A DNA stretch of 36,420 nucleotides from Streptomyces sp. H39-S7 (GTDB lineage: Bacteria > Actinomycetota > Actinomycetes > Streptomycetales > Streptomycetaceae), in the NCBI RefSeq assembly GCF_027158205.1, contig NZ_JAPVLU010000045.1, positions 1 through 36,420 of the forward strand. The letters run 5' to 3'. This document shows positions 15,505 to 22,926 of the stretch, in pieces. Under the pieces are notes generated by a model. That model was not told the DNA's origin. It searched no databases and saw only the letters and a list, made by a program, of their open reading frames with translations. Both the position numbers and the translations under genes were made by a program. The stretch's first letter is position 1, and each line of letters starts with the position of its first letter.

Positions 15505-15912
15505 CCGTCAGGCGGCCACGAAGGAAGGAGCTGCATTCGGAAATCGACATGGCCGGGCCGCGATTATGGGGCGGTACCCCTTGGGCAGGATCACAGCGGA
15601 CTCATGCCGTTGAGCGGTGGGTGACGTGCGATTTCCGGGAGCTGGATATCCGGACTCGACGATTCGAATATTCGATGCACTCAAGTACGTATGTTCGGTC
15701 TGTAGTTCACTGGTGCAAAGGGCGCGATGGCGGCGTGGAGGGCGCGCCCGCGTTCCCCGGCCGGTGTGACGGGGGTCTCCCGGGTCGCCACCGTCCTCAC
15801 CGTGTCGGAGGAGGTTCGATAAAGTGCGGGGTGAGAGTGCCGGACTCAGCCCTGCTGCGATGTGCCGGCGGGCGAGCGCGGCACGGTTGCTTCGTACAGG
15901 AGACCGAGCCCG
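15505..15912. other. Gap with a 12-bp palindrome, no clear gene
   Basis: About 400 bases between the HAD gene and the pentapeptide-repeat gene. A lower-GC part (15640-15700) contains the perfect palindrome TCGAAT-ATTCGA (15664-15675). A frame from ATG 15550 is open for a while, but its codon use is poor. AGGAGA (15898-15903) is the likely ribosome binding site of the next gene. No other feature is supported. Confidence 0.4.
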
Positions 15913-16776
15913 TTGTCTGAGAACCGCGCACGTACCCCGGCCGAGCCGCAGCCAGGTGCATCGCCCGAGTCCGAGGGCGGCCCGGCCGCCCTGCGGGCCG
16001 ACTGCACCAGCTGCTTCGCGCTGTGCTGTGTGGTGCCGGCCTTCTCCGCCTCGGTCGACTTCGCGATCGACAAGAACTCCGGCCAGGCCTGTCCCAACCT
16101 GCAGCGGGACTCCCGCTGCGGCATCCACACCCGCCTCCGGGACAAGGGTTTTCGCGGCTGCACCGTCTACGACTGCTTCGGCGCCGGGCAGAAGGTCTCG
16201 CAGGTCACCTTCGGCGGCGAGGACTGGCGGCAGGCGCCGCGAACGGCGCAGCAGATGTTCCGGGTCTTCCCCGTCATGCGGGACCTGCACGAGCTGCTCT
16301 GGTACCTGACCGAGGCGCTGACGCTGCGGCCGGCCCGCTCCTTGCACGCCGAGCTCGACGCCGCGCTGCGGGAGACCGAACGCCTTACCCGCTACAACCC
16401 CGAACTCCTCATGGAGCTGGACGTTCCGGCGCACCGGCGGGACGTCAACGCCCTGCTGCTGCGGGCCGGTGAACTCGTCCGTGCCGAGGTGAGGGGCAAG
16501 AAGAAGGACCACAGGGGGGCCGACCTCATCGGTGCCAGGCTCAAGGGCGCCGACCTGAGGGGTGCCAACCTGCGCGGGGCCTACCTCATCGGTGCGGATC
16601 TGTCGGGCGCCGACCTGAGGATGGCCGACGTGATCGGCGCCGACTTCCGGGACGCCGATCTGCGCGGCGCCGACCTCACCGGGGCCGTCTTCCTCATCCA
16701 GTCCCAACTGGACGCGGCGCGCGGGGATGCCGGGACGAAGCTGCCGCCCGCGCTGCGTCACCCGGAGCGCTGGTAG
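15913..16776 (+). CDS. Cys-cluster plus pentapeptide-repeat protein
   Basis: The 287-aa protein has two parts. Residues 28-90 carry eight Cys (31, 34, 38, 39, 60, 69, 83, 88) in a pattern CxxC, CC, ACPNL...RCGIH and GCTVYDC. This resembles the metal-binding Cys layout of YkgJ-like proteins. Residues about 195-255 form pentapeptide repeats (A-D/N-L-x-x), such as GADLRGANLRGAYLIGADL, which fold into a right-handed beta helix. A helical region lies between. Fusion to a metal-binding module is notable; DNA gyrase protection, known for some pentapeptide proteins, should not be assumed. TTG 15913 is chosen because AGGAGA lies nine bases upstream; an in-frame GTG at 15862 is the alternative. Confidence 0.82.
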   Translation: MSENRARTPAEPQPGASPESEGGPAALRADCTSCFALCCVVPAFSASVDFAIDKNSGQACPNLQRDSRCGIHTRLRDKGFRGCTVYDCFGAGQKVSQVTFGGEDWRQAPRTAQQMFRVFPVMRDLHELLWYLTEALTLRPARSLHAELDAALRETERLTRYNPELLMELDVPAHRRDVNALLLRAGELVRAEVRGKKKDHRGADLIGARLKGADLRGANLRGAYLIGADLSGADLRMADVIGADFRDADLRGADLTGAVFLIQSQLDAARGDAGTKLPPALRHPERW

Positions 16777-16849
16777 AACCCGCCGCGGGCTGCCCTCGCA
16801 ACCCGTTCCGCCTTCCCCGCCCGTCCCGGTCCCCGTCCGTCCCGGTCCC

Positions 16850-17317
16850 CTAGCCGGTCACGTCGAGGGCGGTGCCGTAGAGCCGGTTGACCTTCAACCG
16901 GATGACGAGCCGCTGCTCCGCTACGAGTTGGGCCAGGAACGGCTCCTCGTCCGCCAGGTGGGCAGACGCCGGCAGCATGGCGAGCAGCTCGCGCCCGACG
17001 GCGTCGCCCGGCTCGGTCGTGGTCTCGGATACCTCGGCCTCGCCCTCCGCGACGGAGAACGACCAGTGGTCCTCGCTGGAGACGTGCAGCGCGGCCCGTG
17101 CGTCGTTCCTGAGGTGGCGCACCTTGACCCGGTCGGCGGTGGTCGAGAAACGGACGATCCGCGCCTCGGGATCCCAGTGGTAGAGCATGGTCGTCAGATG
17201 CGGGTGCCCACTGCGCTTGTTGGTGGCCAGGATCCCGAACTGGTGCGCCGCGAGCAGGGCGGAGAGCGCGTCGTCCGTCATGACCCGGGGGGCCGGGCCG
17301 CCGTTCTCGTCGGTCAT
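16850..17317 (-). CDS. F420/FMN-dependent split-barrel oxidoreductase-like protein
   Basis: The 155-aa protein belongs to the pyridoxamine 5'-phosphate oxidase-like split-barrel group. Typical pieces are LLAAHQFGILATNKRSGHPH (about 18-37), LTTMLYHWDPEARIVRFST, ADRVKVRHLRNDARAALHV and the C-terminal LKVNRLYG. In actinobacteria such proteins bind F420 or FMN and reduce varied substrates; here the substrate is unknown. The ATG at 17317 is preferred over an upstream start at 17407 because GGGGAG lies about six bases before it. Two 14-base direct copies of CCGTCCCGGTCCCC (16821-16834, 16837-16850) sit at its 3' end, facing the convergent pentapeptide gene. Confidence 0.82.
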   Translation of the reverse strand: MTDENGGPAPRVMTDDALSALLAAHQFGILATNKRSGHPHLTTMLYHWDPEARIVRFSTTADRVKVRHLRNDARAALHVSSEDHWSFSVAEGEAEVSETTTEPGDAVGRELLAMLPASAHLADEEPFLAQLVAEQRLVIRLKVNRLYGTALDVTG

Positions 17318-17466
17318 GGGTACTCCCCAACTCGTGGCGTACGGAGGCTCGTCGTCGGGGGAGGTCCTGTGGTCCAGACCTCCCTTGATCAGCTCAACGA
17401 GCGGCACGGGTCAAGGATGTGCCGGATGCGCGGGGTCGTCAAAGGGGCCGCCGATGGGCCAAGCGG

Positions 17467-17511
17467 TTCACGCGGCATACGCGGCTCACGCGGCACACGC
17501 TGCAAACGCGG
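17467..17511. repeat. Five tandem 9-bp units
   Basis: Five 9-base units with consensus CNNACGCGG (TTCACGCGG, CATACGCGG, CTCACGCGG, CACACGCTG, CAAACGCGG) run head to tail between two minus-strand genes. No coding role is supported. Confidence 0.6.
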
Positions 17512-17564
17512 CCTGCGCCGACGTGGCCGAAGAGCCGCCAACGGACGGTGCCCCACAGACAGAA

Positions 17565-17595
17565 GCCGCCCGCACCGGTTTGCGGTGCGGGCGGC
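17565..17595 (-). terminator. Perfect 12-bp hairpin after the 52-aa gene
   Basis: GCCGCCCGCACC (17565-17576) pairs perfectly with GGTGCGGGCGGC (17584-17595) around a 7-base loop. It lies about 60 bases beyond the stop of the minus-strand microprotein gene, so it is a likely terminator. There is no T-run, as is usual in Streptomyces. Confidence 0.6.
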
Positions 17596-17655
17596 GGGAC
17601 GGTCGTCGGGTGCGGGGCGGCCGGTGAACGGCGGGCCCGGCGGGAAGGTCAGCCG

Positions 17656-17814
17656 CTACGCGGCTTTCCGGTAATGGGCGCGCTGCGCTGCCAGGAACGC
17701 GGACCGCAGGCGCTCGAGCTCGGCGAGCTCGGCCGGGGTCCAGGCACGGGAACCGTGCGCGTGAAGGTAGGCACGGAGGGCGTCGTTCGCCTCAGCCACG
17801 GGTGTTGCTTGCAT
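17656..17814 (-). CDS. 52-aa microprotein, paralog of the one at 14528
   Basis: The protein reads MQATPVAEANDALRAYLHAH, then GSRAWTPAELAELERLRSAF, and ends AAQRAHYRKAA. It aligns without gaps to the 52-aa protein at 14528-14686, with 30 identical positions. The conserved core (AND-x-LRAY, AHG-x-R, WTPAEL-x-EL-x-RLR) is framed by variable ends, as expected for real paralogs under selection. It is predicted to be soluble, helical and basic at the C-terminus. No family is recognised. A strong hairpin terminator follows. The gene lies between the split-barrel gene and UppP on the same strand, but with gaps too large to claim an operon. Confidence 0.65.
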   Translation of the reverse strand: MQATPVAEANDALRAYLHAHGSRAWTPAELAELERLRSAFLAAQRAHYRKAA

Positions 17815-17992
17815 ACCGGACAGATTACGGGGCGCCGCTGGCGGCTACGACCAATACGGGCGGAACGGCGTGTGCGAATGGTCACGCTGCGGAAGGTGGC
17901 CCGGTCGGGGGCGATCCCCTGCCGGCGGTGGACCGAGCGGCCGGTGCGGCGCGGACCGGGTGGCTCCGGTCACTCGGAGACCGCGGCTCCGG

Positions 17993-18874
17993 TCACTCGA
18001 AGACCGCTGCCCGGGCGTCCACCACACCGGCCGCCACCAGTGCGAAGAGCACGATGCCGAGCAGGACGCGGTAGATGACGAAGGGCATGAAGCTCTTGGT
18101 GGAGATGTAGCGCATGAACCAGGCGATGACGGCGTACCCGACGCCGAACGCGATGACCGTGGCGAGGATCGTCGGTCCCCAGGCGAGATGTGAGTCACCT
18201 CCGACGTCCTTCAGCTCGAAGACCCCGGACGCCAGGACGGCGGGGATGGCGAGCAGGAAGGAGTAGCGGGCGGCGGCTTCGCGGGTGTAGCCGAGGAAGA
18301 GGCCGCCGCTGATGGTGGCACCGGACCGGGAGACGCCGGGGACCAGGGCCATCGCCTGGCAGAGGCCGTAGATCAGGCCGTCGCGGGTGGTGAGGTCGTG
18401 CAGCGTCTTGCGGGGCGGTGCGGCGCGGTGCCGGCCGCCCTGGTCGGCGGGGCCGCCGCGGGCGGCGAGGCGGTCGGCGATGCCGAGGATCACGCCCATG
18501 ACGATCAGGGTGGTGGCGATCAGGCGCAGATCGCGGAAGGGGCCGTTGATGGCGTCCTGGAAGAGCAGCCCGAGCACGCCGATGGGGATGCTGCCGACGA
18601 TCACCAGCCAGCCCATGCGGGCGTCGGCCTCGGTGCGCAGCCGCCGGTCGACCAGCGAGCGGGCCCAGGTGGAGATGATCCGGCCGATGTCCTTGCGGAA
18701 GTAGATGATGACCGCGGACTCGGTGCCGATCTGGGTGATCGCGGTGAAGGCGGCGCCGGGGTCCTGCCATCCCGCGAAGGCCGCGGTGAGGCGCAGATGG
18801 GCGCTGGACGAGATCGGGAGGAACTCGGTCAGCCCCTGGACGAGGCCGAGAATGATGGATTCGAACCAGCTCAT
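17993..18874 (-). CDS. uppP: Undecaprenyl-diphosphate phosphatase UppP
   Basis: The 293-aa polytopic protein is a UppP/BacA enzyme, which dephosphorylates undecaprenyl diphosphate at the membrane to recycle the lipid carrier for cell-wall synthesis and can confer bacitracin resistance. Both signature regions are present: GLVQGLTEFLPISSSAHL (about 10-27, with the catalytic Glu region) and PGVSRSGATISGGLFLG (PGxSRSGAT with the key Arg). Several membrane helices follow, and the length is normal. ATG 18874 (MSWFES) matches the usual start of this family as I recall it; a GTG twelve bases upstream is possible. The VTT-family gene 55 bases upstream on the same strand probably shares its transcript. 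Confidence 0.92.
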   Translation of the reverse strand: MSWFESIILGLVQGLTEFLPISSSAHLRLTAAFAGWQDPGAAFTAITQIGTESAVIIYFRKDIGRIISTWARSLVDRRLRTEADARMGWLVIVGSIPIGVLGLLFQDAINGPFRDLRLIATTLIVMGVILGIADRLAARGGPADQGGRHRAAPPRKTLHDLTTRDGLIYGLCQAMALVPGVSRSGATISGGLFLGYTREAAARYSFLLAIPAVLASGVFELKDVGGDSHLAWGPTILATVIAFGVGYAVIAWFMRYISTKSFMPFVIYRVLLGIVLFALVAAGVVDARAAVFE

Positions 18875-18929
18875 GGGCGGTGGCACAGGTCCTTGTGATC
18901 GTCGGGCGGTGGAAGGCGGCGCGGGAACG

Positions 18930-19637
18930 TCAGCCGGACGACCTGGAGTTCCGGGAACGGCGGGCCCGGACGGCGACCAGGAGCGCTCCCAGGCCGGTCA
19001 TCGCGATGAACCCCATGGCCAGCAGGAAGGCCGGTGAGGTCGGTGACGACGCGCGGCTGCCCGCTATGACGTACGCGGTCGTGTTGGGAATGCTCCCGAG
19101 CGCGGTGGCCAGCAGGAACGGCCCCAGGCGCATGTGGGAGACGGCCGCCGAGTAGTTGGCGGCGGCGAAGGGCACGCCGGGGAAGAGCCGGATCGCGAGC
19201 ATGCTGCGAAAGCCGTGCCGGCTCAACTGCCGGTCCACCGAGGTGATCAGGCGCCCGCGCAGCAGGGGTCTGAGCGCATCGCGGCCCAGGAGGCGGCCCA
19301 GACAGAAGGACAGCCCGGCGCCCAGGACGGTGCCGGCCAGCGAGGAGACCAGCCCGCCCTGCGTCCCGAACAGCGCGCCGGCCGCGACGTTGAGCAGCGG
19401 GCGGGGCACGAACGCGAACGCGCACACCCCGTACGCGGCCCCGTAGAGCACCACCGCGGCGCCGCCCGACAGCTGGGGCCACCCGTCCATGATCAGGTGC
19501 TGCGGCTGCCAGAGCAGGACGGCCGTGGCCGCGCCCATCAGCAGCGCGGCCAGCAGAGCCAGCCGGGCCCACGGCGAGAGCAGCGCACGGGTGCACCGCA
19601 CGGCGGGGCCGTCGGACGTCGGGAGGCGGTCGAGCAT
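18930..19637 (-). CDS. TVP38/TMEM64 (VTT) family membrane protein
   Basis: The 235-aa protein has a short cytoplasmic N-terminus and about five to six membrane segments with the VTT/SNARE-associated domain (about 60-190). Landmarks are FAFVPRPLLNVAAGALFG, TVLGAGLSFCLGRLLGRDAL and the signature ALRLFPGVPFAAANY-like stretch (AIRLFPGVPFAAANYSAAVS), followed by ALGSIPNTTAYVIAG. The tail is Arg/Ser-rich. VTT-domain proteins are related to DedA proteins, some of which translocate undecaprenyl phosphate. Placement directly before uppP (55-base gap, same strand) supports a role in carrier-lipid recycling, though this is inference. No clear ribosome binding site precedes ATG 19637. Confidence 0.85.
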   Translation of the reverse strand: MLDRLPTSDGPAVRCTRALLSPWARLALLAALLMGAATAVLLWQPQHLIMDGWPQLSGGAAVVLYGAAYGVCAFAFVPRPLLNVAAGALFGTQGGLVSSLAGTVLGAGLSFCLGRLLGRDALRPLLRGRLITSVDRQLSRHGFRSMLAIRLFPGVPFAAANYSAAVSHMRLGPFLLATALGSIPNTTAYVIAGSRASSPTSPAFLLAMGFIAMTGLGALLVAVRARRSRNSRSSG

Positions 19638-20064
19638 CCAGGGAGCCTAACCGAGCCGGGTGAACGCGTGGAGCGAGCGGGGGTCCGCGCACTGCCCGCC
19701 GACGGCACCCGGTGGCCCGCGACGGAGGAACCATGGGCACCCCGGTCGTCACGCGAGTGGCCGGTCCTCCGATGCGGGGGCGCACGGCGGTCGCACGGAA
19801 GCGTGGCGCGGATCGGGGCTACCGGCCGGTACAGCTCGTGCGACCGCGTATCCGGTCCGGGCCCGAACCGGGAGGGACGCACCCGACGCACCGCGACGCA
19901 GGGGCCCCAGGAGCCGCACCGACGCCCGGGCCGTCATGGCGGCGCGGGCGATGGGGAAGGCGGGCGTCCGCATGGTCTTCTGGTCGCGGCACCCGGCCCG
20001 AGGATACTGATTCCCAAGGAATCCGCCATGGGTCGGCGTTCCGATTCCGGGGGGTGAGATATCG
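19638..20064. other. Gap with no clear gene
   Basis: About 430 bases between divergent genes. Open frames here lack credible starts and codon bias. TTCTGG (19978-19983) and GATACT (20003-20008), 19 bases apart, are a weak promoter candidate for the DUF6082 gene. No repeat or strong hairpin was seen. Confidence 0.4.
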
Positions 20065-20745
20065 GTGAACACTCGCGCCAAGCAGATAGCTCTCGCCATG
20101 GCCGCGACCGTGGCGGCCTGTTGCTCGTGCGTCGCGCTCAGCCTGCTGCTCGTTCATATTCCGTGGCTCCAGAGCGAAACCAGCAGTAACGCGGGTCAGG
20201 CGCTGGGTGCCGCGTCGGCGGTGAGCTCCACCGCGGTGCTCATTTATATGGCCGGAGCCATACGGGTACAGCATCGCGAGGTGGAATTGCACCGCGAGGC
20301 GCTGCGGACCCAGCAGGACGCCCTGCAGGAGCAGTGCCAGGTCAGTGGGCGGGCCAACGGTGAACTCCACCGCACTTCTGAGGCCCTGATGCGCGGTCTT
20401 CACATGTCGCTGCACCGCATGGCGATGGACGACCCCGATCTGGCGGTCACCTGGCCGTCCTACAGTTCCGACGGATCGGATCTGCGGAACAAGCAGTACT
20501 TGTACATGAACCAGGTGCTGTCGTTGCACCTGCTGGCCTATGAGACCGGCTACACGACCGCCCACATCGAAGGCTCCTTCCAACACCTGTTCGCCAGCCG
20601 GCTCTGGCGGGAGTTCTGGGAGAGCCTGCGCGTCTCGCGGGCCCAGGAAATTCCGCCGGGCACGGCCGAGGCGGAATTCTCCGAGATAGTCGAGCGTGCG
20701 TACGCGGCGGCACTCACCACGATTCCGCTGCGCAGGAACGGATGA
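20065..20745 (+). CDS. DUF6082 family membrane-anchored protein
   Basis: The 226-aa protein has two hydrophobic N-terminal segments (about 8-32 and 46-66) and then a soluble helical domain. That domain shows features of the Streptomyces DUF6082 family: a heptad-like region with HREALRTQQDALQEQ, then MDDPDLAVTW, NKQYLYMNQVLSLHLLAYET and FQHLFASRLWREFWE. The family is uncharacterised. Many members occur per Streptomyces genome, and I know of no assigned function. GTG 20065 has GGGTGAG about ten bases upstream. It converges with a small minus-strand gene across a shared hairpin. Confidence 0.8.
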   Translation: MNTRAKQIALAMAATVAACCSCVALSLLLVHIPWLQSETSSNAGQALGAASAVSSTAVLIYMAGAIRVQHREVELHREALRTQQDALQEQCQVSGRANGELHRTSEALMRGLHMSLHRMAMDDPDLAVTWPSYSSDGSDLRNKQYLYMNQVLSLHLLAYETGYTTAHIEGSFQHLFASRLWREFWESLRVSRAQEIPPGTAEAEFSEIVERAYAAALTTIPLRRNG

Positions 20746-20748
20746 GGC

Positions 20749-20780
20749 CGAGGGTGAGTGGCCGCTGCCACCCACCCTCG
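20749..20780. terminator. Bidirectional terminator hairpin
   Basis: CGAGGGTG-a-GTGGC (20749-20762) pairs with GCCAC-c-CACCCTCG (20767-20780) around a CGCT loop, with one A/C mismatch. It fills most of the gap between two convergent stops (20745 and 20796) and so likely ends both transcripts. Confidence 0.65.
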
Positions 20781-20795
20781 TTCGGCGTCCGTCCG

Positions 20796-21032
20796 CTATT
20801 CCTCGGGAATGTCCCGGCGAGCCCTGACGAGAACATCGCGCGGGATCACCACGACGCGCTCGTCGGGTCCCACGCCCGCGTCGTCGGGCAGCAGATGGCG
20901 CAACTGGTCGGTCATCGCCTCCCCGATCACGGCGAAGTCACCGGTGCTCAGTTCGAACACATCCGGGCAGTTGGTCTCGTTCAGGCATCCCCGAACCCGT
21001 GGCGAATCGCCCAGGCGCCGTACAACGTTCAC
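20796..21032 (-). CDS. Small conserved Streptomyces-type hypothetical protein
   Basis: The 78-aa protein reads from VNVVRRLGDSPRVRGC through NETNCPDVFELSTGDFAVIG to DERVVVIPRDVLVRARRDIP. It is acidic, soluble and probably beta-rich, with two Cys about ten residues apart. I recall this layout (C-P-D-x-x-E-L-x-T-G-D-F-A-V-I-G, then a D-E-R-V-V-x-I-P-R tail) from uncharacterised short Streptomyces proteins, so coding status is fairly sure but function is not. GTG 21032 is chosen because GGAG lies about ten bases upstream; an in-frame ATG at 21071 would add 13 residues. The shared hairpin at 20749-20780 probably ends its transcript. Confidence 0.65.
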   Translation of the reverse strand: MNVVRRLGDSPRVRGCLNETNCPDVFELSTGDFAVIGEAMTDQLRHLLPDDAGVGPDERVVVIPRDVLVRARRDIPEE

Positions 21033-21349
21033 TGCGTGACCACTCCGACTAAATTGGTATGGGCATGACATATCGTTGATCGTAGGTGTCGTGCGGGGTC
21101 GCGGGGATGGGCGACGACCGGAGGGCGCGCAGGGTGGTGCGGGCCAACCGGGTGATGGCAGGCCGGAGTCCGAGAGCCAGGCGGTGGCCTGTGCCCCCGT
21201 AGCCCGGCGCGAGACGGTGAAAGCTACCGCATGATTACCGTGAGTTGCCATGTGTTGGCGAGGCCGACGCGCCCCAAGTTGGTAAAGCCGCAGCCTGTGG
21301 GCGGAAAACCGTTCGACGGCCGGGCGGGCGGTGACGGATCATCAACGGC

Positions 21350-21439
21350 ATGAACCGGTATGCCTTCGCAGATACGTCCGCAGTCGCGGACGCGCTGGAG
21401 GCTGCCCTCGCTTCGTTCCTCGACGGCGCCCGAAGCTGA
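21350..21439 (+). CDS. Possible 29-aa leader peptide
   Basis: ATG 21350 opens MNRYAFADTSAVADALEAAL followed by ASFLDGARS and TGA (21437-21439). Nine of the 29 residues are Ala, and codon use is Streptomyces-like. No convincing ribosome binding site precedes it. The stop codon coincides with the first bases of a 10-bp hairpin, about 155 bases before the EF-Tu3-like start. It could be a leader peptide or simply the tail of a decayed gene. Confidence 0.25.
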   Translation: MNRYAFADTSAVADALEAALASFLDGARS

Positions 21440-21480
21440 CCCTCCCCGGACATTCCGGCGGACCCCGCAGGGGGAGGGTC
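21438..21480 (+). terminator. Hairpin upstream of the EF-Tu3-like gene
   Basis: GACCCTCCCC (21438-21447) pairs perfectly with GGGGAGGGTC (21471-21480). The intervening 23 bases contain a second possible stem, CCGGA (21446-21450) with TCCGG (21454-21458), which overlaps the first. It may be a terminator or an attenuator for the downstream gene. Confidence 0.5.
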
Positions 21481-21593
21481 GGTACGGCCCAGGGGGTCCC
21501 CGCGTTCCCGTGCGCGCTCACCACGTCATCCGGCCGCCAGGCCGCGCCGTGGTGCCGTCGCGCGCAGAGTTCCGAGGAAGAAGCGAACCACCC

Positions 21594-22766
21594 ATGTCCA
21601 AGACGGCATACTTGCGCACCAAGCCGCACCTCAACATCGGCACGATGGGCCACGTCGACCACGGCAAGACGACGCTGACCGCCGCGATCACCAAGGTGCT
21701 CGCGGAGCGGGGGACCGGCACCTTCGTGCCGTTCGACCGGATCGACCGGGCGCCGGAGGAGGCCGCCCGCGGGATCACGATCACCATCTCGCACGTCGAG
21801 TACGAGACCGCCACCCGGCACTACGCGCACGTGGACATGCCCGGTCACGCCGACTATGTGAAGAACATGATCACCGGCGCGGCCCAGCTCGACGGGGCGA
21901 TCCTGGTCGTCTCGGCGCTCGACGGCGTGATGCCGCAGACCGCCGAACACGTGCTGCTCGCCCGTCAGGTGGGGGTCGAGCACATCGTGGTGGCCCTCAA
22001 CAAGGCCGACGCGGGCGACCCGGAGCTGACCGACCTCGTCGAGCTGGAGGTCCGCGACCTGCTCAGCGCGCACGGGTATCCGGGGGAGTCGGCCGCGGTG
22101 GTGCGGGTGTCGGGGCTGCGGGCGCTGGAGGGCGACCCGCGCTGGACGGCGGCGGTCGGAGAGCTGCTGGACGCCGTCGACACCCAGGTGCCGATACCGG
22201 TGCGCTACACCGACGCCCCGTTCCTGCTCCCGGTGGAGAACGTGCTGACCATCACCGGGCGCGGGACGGTCGTCACGGGCGCCGTCGAGCGCGGCACCGT
22301 ACGGGTCGGCGACCGGGTCGAGGTCCTCGGCGCGGACACCGCCTCGGTCGTGACGGGTCTGGAGACCTTCGGCAAGCCGATGGAGTCCGCGCAGGCGGGC
22401 GACAACGTCGCGCTGCTGCTGCGCGGGGTGCAGCGGGACATCGTGCGGCGCGGCCACATCGTGGCGGCGCCGGGCAGCGTGACGCAGAGCACCCGGTTCG
22501 CCGCGCGGGTGTACGTGGTGCCGGCCGCCGAGGGCGGTCGCCGCACCCCGGTCTCCACCGGCTACCGGCCGCAGTTCTACATCCGCACCGCGGACGTGGT
22601 CGGGGACGTGGACCTCGGCGCTGCCGGGATCGCGCTGCCGGGTGACACCGCCGAGATGACGGTGGAGCTGGGCCGGCCCGTACCGCTCGAGGTCGGGCTC
22701 GGCTTCGCGATCCGCGAGGGCGGCAGGACGGTCGGCGCGGGGACCGTCACCTCCGTCGACGGCTGA
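21594..22766 (+). CDS. tuf3: EF-Tu3-like divergent elongation factor Tu
   Basis: The 390-aa protein is a full-length EF-Tu, which delivers aminoacyl-tRNA to the ribosome as a GTPase. Visible motifs are the P-loop GHVDHGKT (19-26), switch I ARGITIT (58-64), DMPGHADYV with catalytic His85 (81-89), NKAD (136-139), and C-terminal GYRPQFYIRT and FAIREGGRTVGAG. Divergent spots, such as VDMPGH for VDCPGH and a shortened region before the third domain, mark it as the second Streptomyces type (EF-Tu3) rather than the major copy. EF-Tu3 genes are known to be dispensable and positively stringently controlled in S. coelicolor. It stands alone, without rpsL, rpsG or fusA. The residue aligned to E. coli Tyr160 is His160. 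Confidence 0.9.
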   Translation: MSKTAYLRTKPHLNIGTMGHVDHGKTTLTAAITKVLAERGTGTFVPFDRIDRAPEEAARGITITISHVEYETATRHYAHVDMPGHADYVKNMITGAAQLDGAILVVSALDGVMPQTAEHVLLARQVGVEHIVVALNKADAGDPELTDLVELEVRDLLSAHGYPGESAAVVRVSGLRALEGDPRWTAAVGELLDAVDTQVPIPVRYTDAPFLLPVENVLTITGRGTVVTGAVERGTVRVGDRVEVLGADTASVVTGLETFGKPMESAQAGDNVALLLRGVQRDIVRRGHIVAAPGSVTQSTRFAARVYVVPAAEGGRRTPVSTGYRPQFYIRTADVVGDVDLGAAGIALPGDTAEMTVELGRPVPLEVGLGFAIREGGRTVGAGTVTSVDG

Positions 22767-22799
22767 CCTGTACCGGCCGGCGGGCGTCCGGATCCGTGT

Positions 22800-22823
22800 T
22801 CCCCGCACCATTCGGTGCGGGGA
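22800..22823 (+). terminator. Terminator hairpin after the EF-Tu3-like gene
   Basis: TCCCCGCACC (22800-22809) pairs perfectly with GGTGCGGGGA (22814-22823) around an ATTC loop, 34 bases beyond the stop. It is a compact, strong hairpin without a T-run. Confidence 0.7.
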
Positions 22824-22926
22824 CACGGCCCGTCGTCTGTTCGTCGCGCGGCGCACACGGCACACTGCTCCTCAACTGTTCCCAGGAGCCGCCCCAGGCG
22901 CGGCCCGTGGCGAGAGGATCCTGGGC

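Larger units (their letters stand above)
21033..21593. other. Leader region of the EF-Tu3-like gene
   Basis: About 560 bases. The right part contains a 29-codon ORF (21350-21439) and a hairpin starting at its stop codon, both listed separately. The left part (21060-21340) shows no credible gene. GAGGAAG (21574-21580) is the probable ribosome binding site of the next gene. Confidence 0.4.

Noticed and set aside
15550..15850. Plus-strand ORF from ATG 15550
   Set aside because: Codon use is not Streptomyces-like, no motif is seen, and an alternative promoter/palindrome interpretation fits better.
17467..17511. CRISPR-like array
   Set aside because: Units are only 9 bp with no spacers, and no cas genes are present.
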